Positions 1 to 8,329 of a DNA stretch of 64,000 nt are shown here, in pieces (the first letter of the stretch is position 1; every line of letters starts with the position of its first letter). The notes beneath the pieces were generated by a model. That model made no database searches. It worked only from the letters and a program-made list of their open reading frames with translations, and was not told the origin of the DNA. Source of the DNA: an uncultured Collinsella sp. (GTDB lineage: Bacteria > Actinomycetota > Coriobacteriia > Coriobacteriales > Coriobacteriaceae); contig UQLA01000001.1 of assembly GCA_900541745.1 (NCBI GenBank), forward strand, positions 186,001-250,000, in the 5' to 3' direction. The position numbers and the translations under genes were made by a program.

Positions 1-872
1 TTCTGGGCGCTCGTACGAAAGACGACCGTGGCTGCGTGCTTGTCTATACTTCGCGTGATTTAGGGGTCTGGAGCTATGCGACGCGCATTGAGCTGGGCGA
101 GAAGTTTGGCTTTATGTGGGAGTGCCCTGATCTGTTTGAGCTTGATGGCGAGCTTATTCTCGTTTGCTGTCCGCAGGGTGTGCCTGCCGATGGTTGGCGT
201 TACCGCAATCCGCATCAGTGCGTGTGGTTCCCTATCGAGGCCGATTGGGAGGCGCCGAGCTTTAAAATCGTCAGGCAGGGCATGCCCCCGATGGTCGATG
301 CCGGTTTTGATTTCTATGCTCCGCAGTCCTTTGAGGATGCTGCAGGCCGGCGTTTGATGATCGGATGGTCGGGTTGCCCCGATGCGACGGCGGAAAACCC
401 GACGGTGGCGCGCGGGTGGCAGTGCGCGTTGACGGTGCCGCGAGAGCTGAGCATGCGCGATGGTAAGCTCTGCCAGCAGCCGGCGCACGAGATTGAGAGG
501 ATGCGCGGCGACTGCGTTCGCGCGACAGACGGTGAAACCGTTGAGGATCCGGGCCGCCTGTTTGATCTTGTGGTTTCCTGCGAGGGCGCCAAGATGGTCG
601 AGCTCGAAATCCGCAAGGGTGTCTTTGTGCGTTATACGGACGGGATGCTTACCCTCGAGATGGGTGACGAAGGCTATGGGCGCGACCAGAGGTCGATTGA
701 GCTCGGAGAGCTTCGCGACCTACGCGTGCTTTCGGACACTACGATGGTCGAGATTTTTGCAAATGGCGGCGAGGCGGCACTTACGAGCCGTACCTATTCG
801 CCGGCGGTTCCGGCGATGGAGCTGCACGCCGAGGGTGCGGCATCGATGAATTTCTACCGCCTCGTGCATTAA
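1..872 (+). CDS. Glycoside hydrolase family 32 enzyme, 3' part
   Basis: This is the C-terminal part of a sucrose-6-phosphate hydrolase or beta-fructosidase of family GH32; the reading frame is open to the left edge, so the N-terminus with the first catalytic Asp lies outside. The segment FMWECPDLFEL carries the EC-type motif whose Glu is the acid/base catalyst in GH32. It is followed by the rest of the five-bladed propeller (a Y.PQ and GWSG segment) and a beta-sandwich tail ending in a VEIFANGGEAALTSR stretch typical of the family. Expected role: cytoplasmic hydrolysis of sucrose, sucrose-6-P or short fructans. The exact substrate cannot be told from this fragment. Confidence 0.9.
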   Translation, partial: LGARTKDDRGCVLVYTSRDLGVWSYATRIELGEKFGFMWECPDLFELDGELILVCCPQGVPADGWRYRNPHQCVWFPIEADWEAPSFKIVRQGMPPMVDAGFDFYAPQSFEDAAGRRLMIGWSGCPDATAENPTVARGWQCALTVPRELSMRDGKLCQQPAHEIERMRGDCVRATDGETVEDPGRLFDLVVSCEGAKMVELEIRKGVFVRYTDGMLTLEMGDEGYGRDQRSIELGELRDLRVLSDTTMVEIFANGGEAALTSRTYSPAVPAMELHAEGAASMNFYRLVH

Positions 873-1023
873 CCGTGCGTGGAGCACGATTGGATTTACT
901 GACGGAATGTGTCGCAGTTGTCGCGGCCAACTACCGCTTACCGCATATAACGACCGTTTGCGGAATAAGTAACCCTCCTTAATAAACCGTGTAGAATCCT
1001 AGATAAGCACGGAGTTTTCCAGG

Positions 1024-1062
1024 GAGACGCTGTCCTTTGTTGTGTGCAAGGGGCGGCGTCTC
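1024..1062 (+). promoter_or_regulatory. Long stem-loop in the leader of the DegV gene
   Basis: GAGACGC (1024-1030) pairs with GCGTCTC (1056-1062), and inside it CCTTTG pairs with CAAGGG around a short loop. The stem is followed by TTT. It lies about 85 nt upstream of the DegV start codon, so it could be an attenuator or the terminator of a short leader transcript. No coding leader was recognised. Confidence 0.4.
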
Positions 1063-1147
1063 TTTGGCGCTTGGACGCTGTTGTGCAACAGTGCGGCGGC
1101 GCGTGCCATGTATTGAAAAGCCAATGTTGAGATGGGTCGTGATAATA

Positions 1148-2002
1148 ATGGGCAAGTACGTAATCGTGGTTGAGTCTGGGTCGGATGTGACGCCGGAGCT
1201 TTGCGAGCGCTACGGCATCGTGCGCGTGCCCATGCATGTCACGATTGGTGACGAGACCGTCGAGGACGGTTCGATCGATCCGCTCGAGATTTATTCACGC
1301 TGCAACGAGTTTGGCGTAATGCCCAAGACTAGTGGCTGCGCGCCTGCGGATTTTGCTCACGTGTATGACCGAATTCATGCCGAGCAGCCCGACGCGACTA
1401 TTTTGCATCTCGCGTATTCCGAGGCCACGACCTGCTCGCATCAATCATCGAAGATCGCCGCCAAGGGGCGCGGCTACGTGTTCTCCATGGACACGCGTTT
1501 TGTCTCGGTGGGCCAGTCGCTCGTTGTCGTCGAGACCGCTAAGTATATCGAAGCCCATCCAGATGCTACCGTCGACGAGATCTTTGCTTTTACGAATTCC
1601 GTCATGGACCGTGTGATGCTGGGCTTTGTTCCTACCGACCTAGCCTTCCTTAAGGCGGGCGGTCGTCTGTCCAACGTGGCATTCCTTGGCGCCCACCTGC
1701 TCAAGATTAAGCCCTGCATTGAGGTGACGGGCGGCAAGTTCGTGGCGACTAAGAAGTTCCGCGGCTCTATGCTCAAGTGCGCCCGTGCCTTTATTGACCA
1801 CATGGTTGCGAAGGGCGAGATTGACTACTCGCACATTGGCCTGGCGTATTCGGTAGGTCTTTCCCAGGAGCTGCGCGACGACATGGAAGTCTATGCGCAC
1901 GACCTGGGCTTTAAGGACGTTACCTGGACTCAGGTCGGCGGCGTCATCTCGAGCCATTGCGGCCCGACCGCCTTCGGCGCGGTGCTCACGCTCAAGGCGT
2001 AA
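1148..2002 (+). CDS. DegV family fatty-acid-binding protein
   Basis: This 284-aa protein matches the DegV family (EDD fold). Members bind a fatty acid and, as FakB, present it to the fatty-acid kinase FakA for phosphorylation. Visible signatures are the N-terminal VVESGSDVTPEL strand-loop, the PKTSGCAP segment around residue 60, and a C-terminal half with KAGGRLSN and a KIKPCIEVTGGK strand. The length is normal for the family. The ATG at 1148 was chosen because the protein begins MGKYVIVVESGSD as in homologues; a GTG nine bases upstream is also in frame, and the longer upstream extension has no family match. No fakA gene is nearby, so the partner must be elsewhere. Lipid specificity is unknown. 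Confidence 0.88.
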   Translation: MGKYVIVVESGSDVTPELCERYGIVRVPMHVTIGDETVEDGSIDPLEIYSRCNEFGVMPKTSGCAPADFAHVYDRIHAEQPDATILHLAYSEATTCSHQSSKIAAKGRGYVFSMDTRFVSVGQSLVVVETAKYIEAHPDATVDEIFAFTNSVMDRVMLGFVPTDLAFLKAGGRLSNVAFLGAHLLKIKPCIEVTGGKFVATKKFRGSMLKCARAFIDHMVAKGEIDYSHIGLAYSVGLSQELRDDMEVYAHDLGFKDVTWTQVGGVISSHCGPTAFGAVLTLKA

Positions 2003-2035
2003 GGCCTGGCGTCTATCGATTTCTATTGCCTCGGC

Positions 2036-2070
2036 GGCGGGCGGGTTGTGACAACCTTCCCGCCGCTCTT
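2036..2070 (+). terminator. Hairpin terminator after DegV gene
   Basis: GGCGGGCGGGTTGT (2036-2049) faces ACAACCTTCCCGCC (2051-2064), with one mismatch. The tail is CGCTCTTGCG, so the T-run is weak. It lies about 35 nt after the DegV stop codon. Confidence 0.55.
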
Positions 2071-2188
2071 GCGTGGGGCCAAATAGAACAACCCAATTGA
2101 CCGCTAAACCGTTTCGCCATCATGCATATGGGCTAGAATGACTCTGGCATTTATGTAGCTAAAACCAATGAGAGGCAAGGTAGCGGGA

Positions 2189-3007
2189 ATGGCTGAGATG
2201 ACGCTCGAGGGTGTGGACGCTCGTCCCGAGGACTCTGCGTTTGCCCTGGGCCGCGTGCATTCGATTGAGACGATGGGAACGGTCGATGGACCCGGCATCC
2301 GCTTTGTGGTGTTTGTTCAGGGCTGCCCCATGCGCTGTGCGTATTGCCACAACCCCGATACCTGGTCGGTGAACGGCGGCACCATGGTGACCGTCGAGCA
2401 CCTGATGGACGAGTTCCAGAGCAACCATGAGTTTTACCGCAGCGGTGGTATTACGGTATCCGGCGGCGAGCCGCTCCTGCAGCCTGAGTTTTTGGCCGAC
2501 CTGTTCCGCGCCATGCACAACAACCCCGATGGTCGCGTGCACACCTGCTTGGATAGCTGCGGCTATGCGTTCGACCCCGCGCATCCCGAGAAGTTCGATG
2601 CCGTACTCAACGAGACCGATATGGTGCTGCTCGACATTAAACACGCCGATCCCGTCGAGCATAAAAAGCTGACCGGTTGCGATCCCGCACGCATTCTGGC
2701 GTTTGGTGATGAGCTTGCGCGCCGCAAGATTAAGGTCGTTATCCGTCACGTGGTTGTGCCGGGCATTACCGATACGGTTGAGGAGTGCGAGAAGCTCGGT
2801 CGTCTGATCGCTCCATGGCACAACGTGGTGGGCCTGGAAATGCTGCCGTATCACACGATGGGCGTTGTCAAGTATGAGCAGCTGGGCATTCCCTATAAGC
2901 TCGAGGGCGTTCCACAGATGGATACCGCGCGCATGCCCGAGCTGCGCAACGCTGTCATGACGGGCATGAAAAAGCGCCGCGCGGAACTCAAAAACGCCAT
3001 CGGCTAG
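2189..3007 (+). CDS. pflA: Pyruvate formate-lyase activating enzyme
   Basis: A radical SAM enzyme that installs the glycyl radical on pyruvate formate-lyase, allowing anaerobic cleavage of pyruvate to acetyl-CoA and formate. The start region reads RVHSIETMGTVDGPGIR, and the iron-sulfur motif is CPMRCAYC (CX3CX2C) about 50 residues in, as in PflA. GGEPLLQ and the later HVVVPGITD segment are also family features. ATG 2189 has an AAGG box eight bases upstream; ATG 2168, seven codons earlier, is the alternative. The usual neighbour pflB is not in the window, so this is a detached copy or its target is encoded elsewhere. It is cytoplasmic and functional only without oxygen, which agrees with a strict anaerobe. 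Confidence 0.93.
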   Translation: MAEMTLEGVDARPEDSAFALGRVHSIETMGTVDGPGIRFVVFVQGCPMRCAYCHNPDTWSVNGGTMVTVEHLMDEFQSNHEFYRSGGITVSGGEPLLQPEFLADLFRAMHNNPDGRVHTCLDSCGYAFDPAHPEKFDAVLNETDMVLLDIKHADPVEHKKLTGCDPARILAFGDELARRKIKVVIRHVVVPGITDTVEECEKLGRLIAPWHNVVGLEMLPYHTMGVVKYEQLGIPYKLEGVPQMDTARMPELRNAVMTGMKKRRAELKNAIG

Positions 3008-3027
3008 CGAGTCATTTTCGCCCCCAA

Positions 3028-3062
3028 GGGCACTCATTGGGGACAGACTTAAATGAGTGCCC
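3028..3062. repeat. Short GGGACAG-type palindrome
   Basis: GGGCACTCATT (3028-3038) and AATGAGTGCCC (3052-3062) are perfect inverted arms around GGGGACAGACTTA. The GGGACAG core recurs in several other hairpins in this window (16826, 27087, 29361, 43001, 43125). It resembles REP-type palindromes linked to RAYT transposases, but no such transposase gene is present here. Confidence 0.6.
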
Positions 3063-3097
3063 CCGGGCACCTAGTTGATTGCTAAAGAGCCCCGTCA

Positions 3098-3164
3098 AGT
3101 TGCGGTGGAATAGTTCTTGTTTTTCGGCTTATGCTGCCCAAACAGGAACTATTTCACCGCAACT
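3098..3164. repeat. GTTGCGGTG palindrome, copy 1
   Basis: Arms at 3098-3122 and 3140-3164 begin AGTTGCGGTGGAATAG and are complementary except for two positions, around a 17-nt loop. Three more copies are at 20775, 21996 and 30412. The terminal GTTGCGGTG is constant, while the inner bases differ but stay paired. It lies between pflA and the following hydrolase gene. Confidence 0.75.
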
Positions 3165-3322
3165 GCGTTTTGGACAGAGATGCGCAACAGAATAGTGCCA
3201 TTTGGATAAATACGCTTGTGGTTTCTTTAAAGACACCTTAAACGCCGCTGAATATCTTTGGAAAGAAATGTCTGCTCGGTATTATGCTGCTCGTATATAA
3301 ACGGTAGCAGTCAGGAGACCAC

Positions 3323-4441
3323 GTGCGGAACAACGCATCGCGGGACGAGTATGTGCCGCAGCATGGCAGCAGATATGAGACGAAGGGCACGCCTTCGCGT
3401 GGCCTCGCTGACGTTCGCATTCGCGTAACGAAGATTGTCGCCATTGGGATGCTAACGTTGACGGTTATTATCCTCGGAATTACCGCCAAAACCTACGCGT
3501 CGGAGCGAATGGCACACTCAGATGCGTCAACGGTACAGATGCAAAACAAAAAGGTCTCTGAATCTAAAGCCACCGCATGTCAAACCCTGTCGACAGCAAG
3601 CCTCAAGACGAGGCTTTCGAAGACGGACTTTAACGATATTCCCTCAGGCGATACCGTGCAGACCTTCTCACTGGTTGATGACCAGATCCCCGCCCTGGAG
3701 GATGAGAGCCTCGCCGCGCTCCAAGATGCCCTTGATCGGGCCCAGGAATTGGGCGATGTGGGCGTGGTGTTTTACGATTTGTCGAGCGGCAAGGGCGTGA
3801 CGTATAACGCCGATGTCGAGGTTTACGGCGCGAGTAGCTACAAGGCACTCTATGCGTTGTACATCTGCGAATCCCTGGTCGAGACGGGTCAGGTCTCACT
3901 CGATGATTCCCTTGGCACCTATGGTGGCTATAACATGGGCTGGCAGACGGTGCGCGACCTAATCGAGGCCGCGGTCGTTAATTCGGACAACGATTCGTTT
4001 ATTGCGTTACGCGCGGCGTTTGACCGTGTCGATTACGAGGATTGGATTGTCAGTCTTGGCGTCGATTACGATACCGCACTCGATCCGATGAGTGATTTTC
4101 CCACCTATTGCCCGCGAACCTCGGCCAAGTTGTGGCGCGAGATGAGCGAGTATCTGAGCTGTGGCAGTGAGACCTCCCAGTGGTTATCTGAACTGCTGTT
4201 ATCAACATCGCGCTCATTTATCCGTGATGGCATTGCGGACGACCAAGCCTTGGTGCGCAACAAGGCAGGCTGGATTAGCGAGGATGGTTGCTATTCGACA
4301 TGCGATGCGGGCCTTATCGACATCGATGGCCGTACCTATGTCATGAGCATCATGACATCGATGCCATGGAGCGATCGCTCGAGCGAGGTTACGGCTGCGA
4401 TTGCAAGGGCTCTGTTTGATACGCGAGCTGCGCTGGCCTAG
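3323..4441 (+). CDS. Membrane-anchored beta-lactamase-fold serine hydrolase
   Basis: A 372-aa protein with a cytoplasmic N-terminus, one transmembrane segment at about residues 35-58 and an extracytoplasmic class A beta-lactamase-like domain. The active-site triads are recognisable: SSYK (SXXK, nucleophile Ser and base Lys, near residue 175), SDN in the segment NSDNDS (near 225), and KAG in place of KTG near residue 315. The Glu-containing omega loop of true class A enzymes is not obvious. A cell-wall or peptide hydrolase role is therefore as likely as antibiotic resistance. The start is GTG 3323, with CAGGAG just upstream. The long linker between membrane and domain is Ser/Thr/Lys-rich. The gene stands alone, with palindromic repeats on its 5' side. 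Confidence 0.8.
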   Translation: MRNNASRDEYVPQHGSRYETKGTPSRGLADVRIRVTKIVAIGMLTLTVIILGITAKTYASERMAHSDASTVQMQNKKVSESKATACQTLSTASLKTRLSKTDFNDIPSGDTVQTFSLVDDQIPALEDESLAALQDALDRAQELGDVGVVFYDLSSGKGVTYNADVEVYGASSYKALYALYICESLVETGQVSLDDSLGTYGGYNMGWQTVRDLIEAAVVNSDNDSFIALRAAFDRVDYEDWIVSLGVDYDTALDPMSDFPTYCPRTSAKLWREMSEYLSCGSETSQWLSELLLSTSRSFIRDGIADDQALVRNKAGWISEDGCYSTCDAGLIDIDGRTYVMSIMTSMPWSDRSSEVTAAIARALFDTRAALA

Positions 4442-4519
4442 CGTGTTCGTTTGGCGTTGGCAAACAAAATGCTGGTACCATACCGTGGTTGAGAATTTCG
4501 TATAGGTTTGGGGAATGGC

Positions 4520-5260
4520 ATGGCTACCATCGCGATTATCGGTGCACTCGAAAAAGAGATCATGCAGATTAAGGAAGAGCTGAGTAACGTTTGCGAGGCA
4601 CAGGAGGCAGGCTTGACCGTTGTGAGCGGTGAGCTCGACGGCCTGTCGATTGTCGCCACGACGGCGGGTATGGGCACGGTAAACGCTGCCGCCGCAACAC
4701 AGCACCTCATTAGCAAGTATGCTCCACAGGCAGTTGTGCTTTCGGGTATCGCGGGCGGTTTGAACCCCAAGCTCCATATCGACGACGTGGTCATCGGCAA
4801 ATGCCTGCGCTATCTGGATACCGATACCGCGCTTATCGCCGAGTCTGCACCGGGGCTCGAGGAGTTTGGCTCGACGCCTGCGCTGGTCGATATTGCTGCC
4901 GATGTGCTTGCTGAGCGTGGGTTTGTTGATGCTTCGACAAATGCAGCCGCTTCGAACGAGGGCGCAAAGCAGTTCCTGGTCGGCACGATTGCCACGGGTA
5001 ACCGCTTTGTGACGGGCGCCGCCATGCGCAATGACGCTATCGAGGCGACGCATGCCGATTGCGTCGGCATGGAGGGCGCGGCAATTGCCCATATCGCAAC
5101 CAAAAATGGTGTCGATTGCCTGGTGCTGCGCGCTATCAGCGATAATTGTGACGAGGCGTACGATGCGATTTGCGACCGCGAGTTCGACCTGTTCGAGTAT
5201 GCCCGTACCGCGAGTGGCATTACGCTCGATATCGTTCGCCGTATCGCTGCTATCTATTAG
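4520..5260 (+). CDS. mtnN: 5'-methylthioadenosine/S-adenosylhomocysteine nucleosidase
   Basis: This enzyme cleaves methylthioadenosine and S-adenosylhomocysteine to adenine plus the thioribose sugar, clearing by-products of methylation and polyamine synthesis and feeding autoinducer-2 chemistry. The 246-aa sequence starts IAIIGALEKEI and contains TTAGMGTVNAAAATQ, SGIAGG, GNRFV, and VGMEGAAIAH (catalytic Glu in the MEGAA segment) followed by LRAISDNCDE with the catalytic Asp. ATG 4520 was chosen because GGGGA lies five bases upstream; an in-frame TTG at 4508 is less likely. The length is slightly above the usual 230 aa. The next gene is engB in the same direction with a 38-nt gap, so they may be cotranscribed. 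Confidence 0.92.
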   Translation: MATIAIIGALEKEIMQIKEELSNVCEAQEAGLTVVSGELDGLSIVATTAGMGTVNAAAATQHLISKYAPQAVVLSGIAGGLNPKLHIDDVVIGKCLRYLDTDTALIAESAPGLEEFGSTPALVDIAADVLAERGFVDASTNAAASNEGAKQFLVGTIATGNRFVTGAAMRNDAIEATHADCVGMEGAAIAHIATKNGVDCLVLRAISDNCDEAYDAICDREFDLFEYARTASGITLDIVRRIAAIY

Positions 5261-5298
5261 CGCGCTTTTTTGTAAGAACCTACGACCAAGGAGTGTCC

Positions 5299-5889
5299 AT
5301 GGCCGATTCCATCAACTACCAGCTTGCCAAGTTCGTTGCCAGCTATGGCAAGGTTTCGCAGATTCCCGAGTCCACCTGCCCCGAGGTGAGCTTCGTCGGC
5401 CGCTCCAACGTGGGCAAGTCGTCGATCATGAACAAGCTTTTTGGCCGCAAGAACCTCGTCAAGGTTTCGAGCACGCCGGGCAAGACGAGCAACATCAACT
5501 TCTTTGAGGCTGACGACGTGCACTTCGTCGACCTGCCGGGTTACGGTTTCGCCCGCCGTTCCAAGGCCGAGCGCGACCGCTGGGCCGAGCTCATCGGCGA
5601 CTTCTTCGACTCCGAGCGCAGCTTTAACCTGGTTGTATCGCTGGTGGACATTCGCCACGATCCCAGTAAGCTCGACCATGACATGATCGACTACCTGCAG
5701 GGCAACGAGTTCAACTTTATCGTCTGCCTCACCAAGGCCGACAAGCTCAGCCGCACCCAGCAGGCCCGCCAGGCAGCAGCCATCAAAAAGCAGCTCAACG
5801 TCCCGGCCGAGAACGTGATCATCACAAGCTCCCAAACCGGTGCGGGCATCGACGAACTCAAGCGCCGCATCGCCGAGGCCTGCCTTTAG
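5299..5889 (+). CDS. engB: Ribosome biogenesis GTPase EngB/YsxC
   Basis: A 196-aa TRAFAC GTPase needed for late assembly of the large ribosomal subunit. G1 is GRSNVGKSS, G2 TPGKTS, G3 DLPGYGFA, G4 TKADKL and G5 TSSQTGAG, in order, as in the YihA/YsxC family. ATG 5299 is preceded by AAGGAG five bases upstream; longer versions of the frame overlap mtnN and lack a ribosome-binding site. It follows mtnN closely. A palindrome 36 bp after its stop could end its transcript or act as operator of the next gene pair. Confidence 0.94.
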   Translation: MADSINYQLAKFVASYGKVSQIPESTCPEVSFVGRSNVGKSSIMNKLFGRKNLVKVSSTPGKTSNINFFEADDVHFVDLPGYGFARRSKAERDRWAELIGDFFDSERSFNLVVSLVDIRHDPSKLDHDMIDYLQGNEFNFIVCLTKADKLSRTQQARQAAAIKKQLNVPAENVIITSSQTGAGIDELKRRIAEACL

Positions 5890-5925
5890 TAAGGGCTCTT
5901 GGCAGGCAATAGTTTGCATCTATCT

Positions 5926-5972
5926 ATATCACCCCAGTGATAGTTATTGGTACACTATCGCTGGGGTGATAT
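5926..5972. promoter_or_regulatory. Palindrome upstream of DUF3990/XRE pair (candidate operator)
   Basis: ATATCACCCCAGTGATAGT (5926-5944) and ACTATCGCTGGGGTGATAT (5954-5972) are 19-nt arms with one mismatch around a 9-nt spacer. The site ends nine bases before the GGAGG of the DUF3990 gene, and the downstream gene encodes a DNA-binding XRE protein. Autoregulation through this site is therefore a reasonable inference. The T-rich bases after it mean it could also serve as the engB terminator. Confidence 0.6.
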
Positions 5973-5990
5973 TTTTGTTTGGAGGTCGAT

Positions 5991-6674
5991 ATGGAGCTTT
6001 GGCACGGGTCGGAGGTTGTTGTCGAGCATCCGTCGTTGGATAAATGCAGACAATTCAATGACTATGGGTGTGGGTTTTATTGCACGCCACATGAGGAAAT
6101 GGCAATGGAGTGGGCATGCCGGACTGAGTCCGATGGTATCGCGAATCGATACGAGCTCGATATGGATGGTCTTGCGGTCTTGGACTTGGAGTCCGGGGAG
6201 TTTTCAATTCTCAATTGGCTTGCGATTTTGGCTAACAATAGGGAGTTCAATGTTTCGACACCGCTGGCGCGCGAAGGACTTCGCTATCTGCTGGATAACT
6301 GCCTGATTGATATTTCTCCCTATGACGTAATTCGAGGTTATCGCGCCGACGATTCCTACTTTTCGTTTGCAAGACAGTTCGTTAACGGCATGATCTCGCT
6401 TAGGCAACTGCAACTCATTATGCGTTTGGGCGATTTGGGCATCCAATACGCTCTTATGAGTGAGCGTGCGTTTTCAGCAATCAGATTCCGCGAATGGAGG
6501 CAGGCGTTGGGATCTGAGTATTATCCCAAGCGCTTTAAGCGAGAGCAGAACGCGCGGCGCAAGTACCTGGAAACTGTGAATGGATTCGACTCTGAGGGTG
6601 TCTACATTAGGGATTTAATGACAGGGAGGATTGATTTAAATGATCCAAGAGTTAACGGATTGTGGGCCGAGTAG
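5991..6674 (+). CDS. DUF3990 protein, putative ADP-ribosyltransferase-like toxin
   Basis: The N-terminal half matches DUF3990: ELWHGSEVVVE at the start, then NDYGCGFYCTPHEEMAMEWAC around residues 23-43, the hallmark of this family. DUF3990 is thought to belong to the ADP-ribosyltransferase-like clan and is commonly encoded with a small partner, in toxin-antitoxin style. The protein is 227 aa. ATG 5991 has GGAGG five bases upstream. The gene overlaps the XRE gene behind it by 35 nt, implying translational coupling. Base composition is more AT-rich than the flanking housekeeping genes, suggesting acquisition. Toxicity and substrate are inferred from the family and context; no catalytic residue assignment is certain. 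Confidence 0.75.
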   Translation: MELWHGSEVVVEHPSLDKCRQFNDYGCGFYCTPHEEMAMEWACRTESDGIANRYELDMDGLAVLDLESGEFSILNWLAILANNREFNVSTPLAREGLRYLLDNCLIDISPYDVIRGYRADDSYFSFARQFVNGMISLRQLQLIMRLGDLGIQYALMSERAFSAIRFREWRQALGSEYYPKRFKREQNARRKYLETVNGFDSEGVYIRDLMTGRIDLNDPRVNGLWAE

Positions 6675-7338
6675 GACATACCCCGTCTACTACCTCGAGG
6701 ATGCAATGAACAACCTCGGCGACTGCTTTGACTATGCCGTGAACGACTATGGAGCGGAAGGGTCCGAGGTCGCTGAACTCTTTTGCCTGAGCGGCGTAGC
6801 CTGTGAGTTTGAGCGTGGCAACGCATGGGTCGTATCGGGAAAATCGGGCGTTGAGCTATTCGCGCTTATCGCCGAAAGGTCGGGCTACCAATCAAGGCCG
6901 ATGCCAAATCGAACCTATCGATTCGAAAAGACACCGGAATATTGGACAGGCTGGATATTGGCATACCTTCAGTGGCGCCTAGGAGAGTCTTTCGAAGACC
7001 TGCTGCATGTCGTTCCGTTTGACGCACTGCGCAGTCTGTACTATCCCTGGCACGAAGCCTCGGAGGAACGCGTGGCTCGCCTCGTCTGCGATATGGCGAA
7101 AAAAGCGTCCAGGCAAACCAAACTTGCGTTAGCAAGAAAGAAGCTTAAGAAAACCCAACAAGACCTAGCATACGAATCGGGTGTGTCACTCCGCTCAATC
7201 CAAATGTACGAGCAGCGCCAGAGAAACATTAATGAAGCTTCGGTAACAAGCGTAAGAGCCATAGCAAAAGTCCTCCACTGCAACATCGAAGATCTCCTAG
7301 AGCCAGTCTTCGAATACAAAGAAACCAGCGCCGCCTAA
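6640..7338 (+). CDS. XRE-family HTH protein, probable antitoxin of DUF3990
   Basis: A 232-aa protein with an unrecognised N-terminal domain of about 155 residues and a C-terminal helix-turn-helix of the Cro/C1 type (LARKKLKKTQQDLAYESGVS followed by LRSIQMYEQ). The N-terminal part contains an EYWTGWILAYLQWR segment that I associate with HTH proteins found next to DUF3990 genes. The start at 6640 lies inside the upstream gene and has GGGAGG ten bases before it. A DNA-binding protein downstream of a presumed toxin, with a palindrome in front of both, fits an autoregulated toxin-antitoxin module. The N-terminal domain would be the neutralising part. This is inference. Confidence 0.75.
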   Translation: MIQELTDCGPSRTYPVYYLEDAMNNLGDCFDYAVNDYGAEGSEVAELFCLSGVACEFERGNAWVVSGKSGVELFALIAERSGYQSRPMPNRTYRFEKTPEYWTGWILAYLQWRLGESFEDLLHVVPFDALRSLYYPWHEASEERVARLVCDMAKKASRQTKLALARKKLKKTQQDLAYESGVSLRSIQMYEQRQRNINEASVTSVRAIAKVLHCNIEDLLEPVFEYKETSAA

Positions 7339-7540
7339 ACCAATATATTGCCAAGGTTTGTATCTAGTAAGCGCTCCTTACCAGCAAGAGTCCCTACCAA
7401 TAGATAGCGGCTTAAAGGGCCGAAATCGTATGAATGGCATTGCGACTTCCAAATGGGTGACTGCTGCTTGAAAAGCTATAGAAATAGGGGCCGATTTAAC
7501 GGCCCCAAGCATCGCATAAATGGCATATACGTTTTATCAA

Positions 7541-7645
7541 CTATTTCTTGTTTTTAACCCATTTGCAGATACGCCAAATAAGCACTCCGACGAGAATCCA
7601 AACGAGAGCGATCATAATGTCTGAGCGTGCAGGAATTGGGATCAT
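7541..7645 (-). CDS. 34-aa single-span membrane peptide
   Basis: A short frame with a good ribosome-binding site (GAGGAA five bases before ATG) encodes a 34-residue peptide. A short N-terminus is followed by a hydrophobic helix, MIALVWILVGVLIW, and a lysine-rich tail ending KWVKNKK. The features are those of a small type I-like membrane peptide with positive-inside C-terminus. It begins 24 nt after the stop of the secreted-protein gene, so the two are likely one transcript. It could be a subunit, an immunity peptide or a regulator of that protein; nothing in the sequence decides. Confidence 0.5.
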   Translation of the reverse strand: MIPIPARSDIMIALVWILVGVLIWRICKWVKNKK

Positions 7646-7669
7646 TGAACTTCCTCAATTGATGTGAGT

Positions 7670-8185
7670 CTAGTTTGCATAGGTGTGGAGCGTGCTGCCT
7701 TCCATGGTCGCTTGCAACACGGCGATACCGGACGTCATCCCCATCGATTCATAGTTGAGTCGATATGTCGCCTGTTTCGAGTTCCATATAAAGGACTCGT
7801 TAGTTACCGTACAGCCGATAGTCGTATAGTTTTGTCCCCAAGCGCTGGTAATGAGCGAGTTCGCTATCTTGATCTTGAATTCGCGATAAATAAAAGGACT
7901 GTTGTAATAGATAGTCCAAGTTCCAGATGCGTTGTTGTAGTAACTGTCCCATATCAGGCTGGGTTCATTGGTTTTTTTAATTCCTATTACTGCAACGGTC
8001 CCATCCTTAAGCTTGATTTGATGAGACTGCTCGGGACCTTTCGTTAAATCAAAATCTTGGGTTGCGCCAGAAATTGCGACAGCATCGCTTTCTGCAGCAT
8101 AAGCAGTCGAAGGGCTAAACGAGAAACATATCGGTAATATCAAAAGTATCGAGAGGAAAAACGAAGCTTTGAGTGTGCGTAACAC
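7670..8185 (-). CDS. Secreted protein, DUF5626-like
   Basis: A 171-aa protein with a Sec signal peptide (hydrophobic core FFLSILLILPICFSF, cleavage expected after STAYA-A) and a mature domain of about 140 residues rich in beta strands, Ser/Thr and aromatic residues. The mature start DFDLTKGPEQSHQIKLKDG resembles DUF5626 proteins, but I am not certain of that family. Translation probably starts at the GTG at 8185, because GGAGGTGG lies seven bases before it; the ATG five codons earlier has no ribosome-binding site. It is coupled to the 34-aa membrane peptide downstream. Function is unknown; an extracytoplasmic binding or adhesion role is possible. Confidence 0.65.
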   Translation of the reverse strand: MLRTLKASFFLSILLILPICFSFSPSTAYAAESDAVAISGATQDFDLTKGPEQSHQIKLKDGTVAVIGIKKTNEPSLIWDSYYNNASGTWTIYYNSPFIYREFKIKIANSLITSAWGQNYTTIGCTVTNESFIWNSKQATYRLNYESMGMTSGIAVLQATMEGSTLHTYAN

Positions 8186-8329
8186 TTTGACCACCTCCAT
8201 ACTGCGATGCCTAGTTAAATAGTAGCATAGATAAACAGTTTATTATGTAACCTAAAAAGCCCCTATCTGCCCGGCGCCCCTTCAAAGCGTGGGTCCCTGT
8301 AGACATCCTCAGCAAGGTAAACGCAGGGA

